The notes under the pieces: generated by a model
The model's input: the letters and a program-made list of their open reading frames with translations, nothing else
What the model was told of the DNA's origin: nothing
Database searches by the model: none
NCBI GenBank assembly: GCA_934086775.1
Contig: CAKOIJ010000039.1
Span: 1 to 5,744 of the forward strand
Length of the DNA: 5,744 bases
DNA from: an uncultured Bacilli bacterium
GTDB lineage: Bacteria; Bacillota_I; Bacilli_A; RF39; UBA660
Reading direction: 5' to 3'
Made by a program: the position numbers and the translations under genes
In this document: piece by piece, positions 5,669-5,744 of the stretch
How positions within the stretch are numbered: the first letter of the stretch is position 1
How the letters are laid out: each line of letters begins with the position of its first letter

Positions 5669-5744
5669 TGAACTAGTCAAGAAAAAGTAGACAGTTTAAA
5701 AAGACACTTAAAACCCTGATTCGATTTTATATTGGATTGGGGTT
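5669..5744. mobile_element. Probable end of an IS3-family (IS150-like) insertion sequence, cut by the window
   Basis: The bases from TGAACTAGTCAAGAAAAA onward, ending GTAGACA (5669-5693), resemble the terminal inverted repeats of IS150-group IS3 elements. These start TGNACT, have an A-rich middle and end near GTNGACA. This is recognition from memory of that family. No transposase sequence is inside the window, so the orientation cannot be told, and the target duplication cannot be seen. If real, the element inserted 13 bases after the stop of the VWA gene, probably separating it from its own terminator. Confidence 0.5.
5712..5744 (+). terminator. Long RNA hairpin at the window edge, possible terminator
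   Basis: AACCCTGATTCGAT (5712-5725) and ATTGGATTGGGGTT (5731-5744) form 14 uninterrupted pairs around a five-base loop in plus-strand RNA, five of them G-U. The minus-strand RNA would have A-C mismatches at the wobble positions, so the structure is built for plus-strand transcripts. The sequence ends in GGGGTT at the edge; a following T run would make it an intrinsic terminator for transcripts coming from the VWA gene. It lies inside the putative insertion sequence. Confidence 0.5.

Overview
This is a very AT-rich stretch of bacterial chromosome. Genes use ATG starts after purine-rich Shine-Dalgarno sites, promoters are of the extended -10 type (TGNTATAAT), tryptophan is TGG and TGA is a stop. 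A class B sortase next to a predicted surface protein with an NPxTG sorting signal points to a Gram-positive Bacillota with a cell wall. An uncultivated gut Bacilli lineage of the RF39/Erysipelotrichia type would fit; that placement is inference from composition and gene style. The standard stop usage argues against a Mycoplasma/Spiroplasma-type genome.

Layout, left to right. Positions 2-30 hold the ribosome site, -10 box and first codon of a minus-strand gene that leaves the window. A minus-strand terminator (33-63) separates it from an unrecognised secreted, single-pass membrane protein with four extracellular cysteines (86-727, minus). A compact divergent promoter region (728-844) serves that gene and a HerA-like hexameric DNA translocase/helicase ATPase (845-2599, plus). 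Around it, the -10-to-ATG leaders of the two genes are near-copies of each other in inverted orientation. A bidirectional terminator (2603-2631) follows herA. The 2632-2818 gap holds a possible 50-codon ORF (minus, TTG start) just after the sortase stop.

The right half is a surface-display module. A class B sortase with an unusual ~250-residue cytoplasmic N-terminal domain (2819-4348, minus) is divergent, across 116 bases, from a secreted von Willebrand factor A (VWA) domain protein (4465-5655, plus). The VWA protein ends in NPNTG, a membrane segment and a short tail, so it is the obvious candidate substrate of the sortase. Its metal-site motif is degenerate (DNGSG instead of DxSxS). Thirteen bases after its stop lies what looks like the terminal inverted repeat of an IS3-family insertion sequence, followed by a 14-pair RNA hairpin that runs to the window edge.

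The sortase and VWA protein probably work together at the cell surface. HerA and the small secreted protein share only a promoter region, with no visible functional link. No NurA nuclease or other known HerA partner is present. There are no RNA genes, CRISPR arrays or complete mobile elements in the window.
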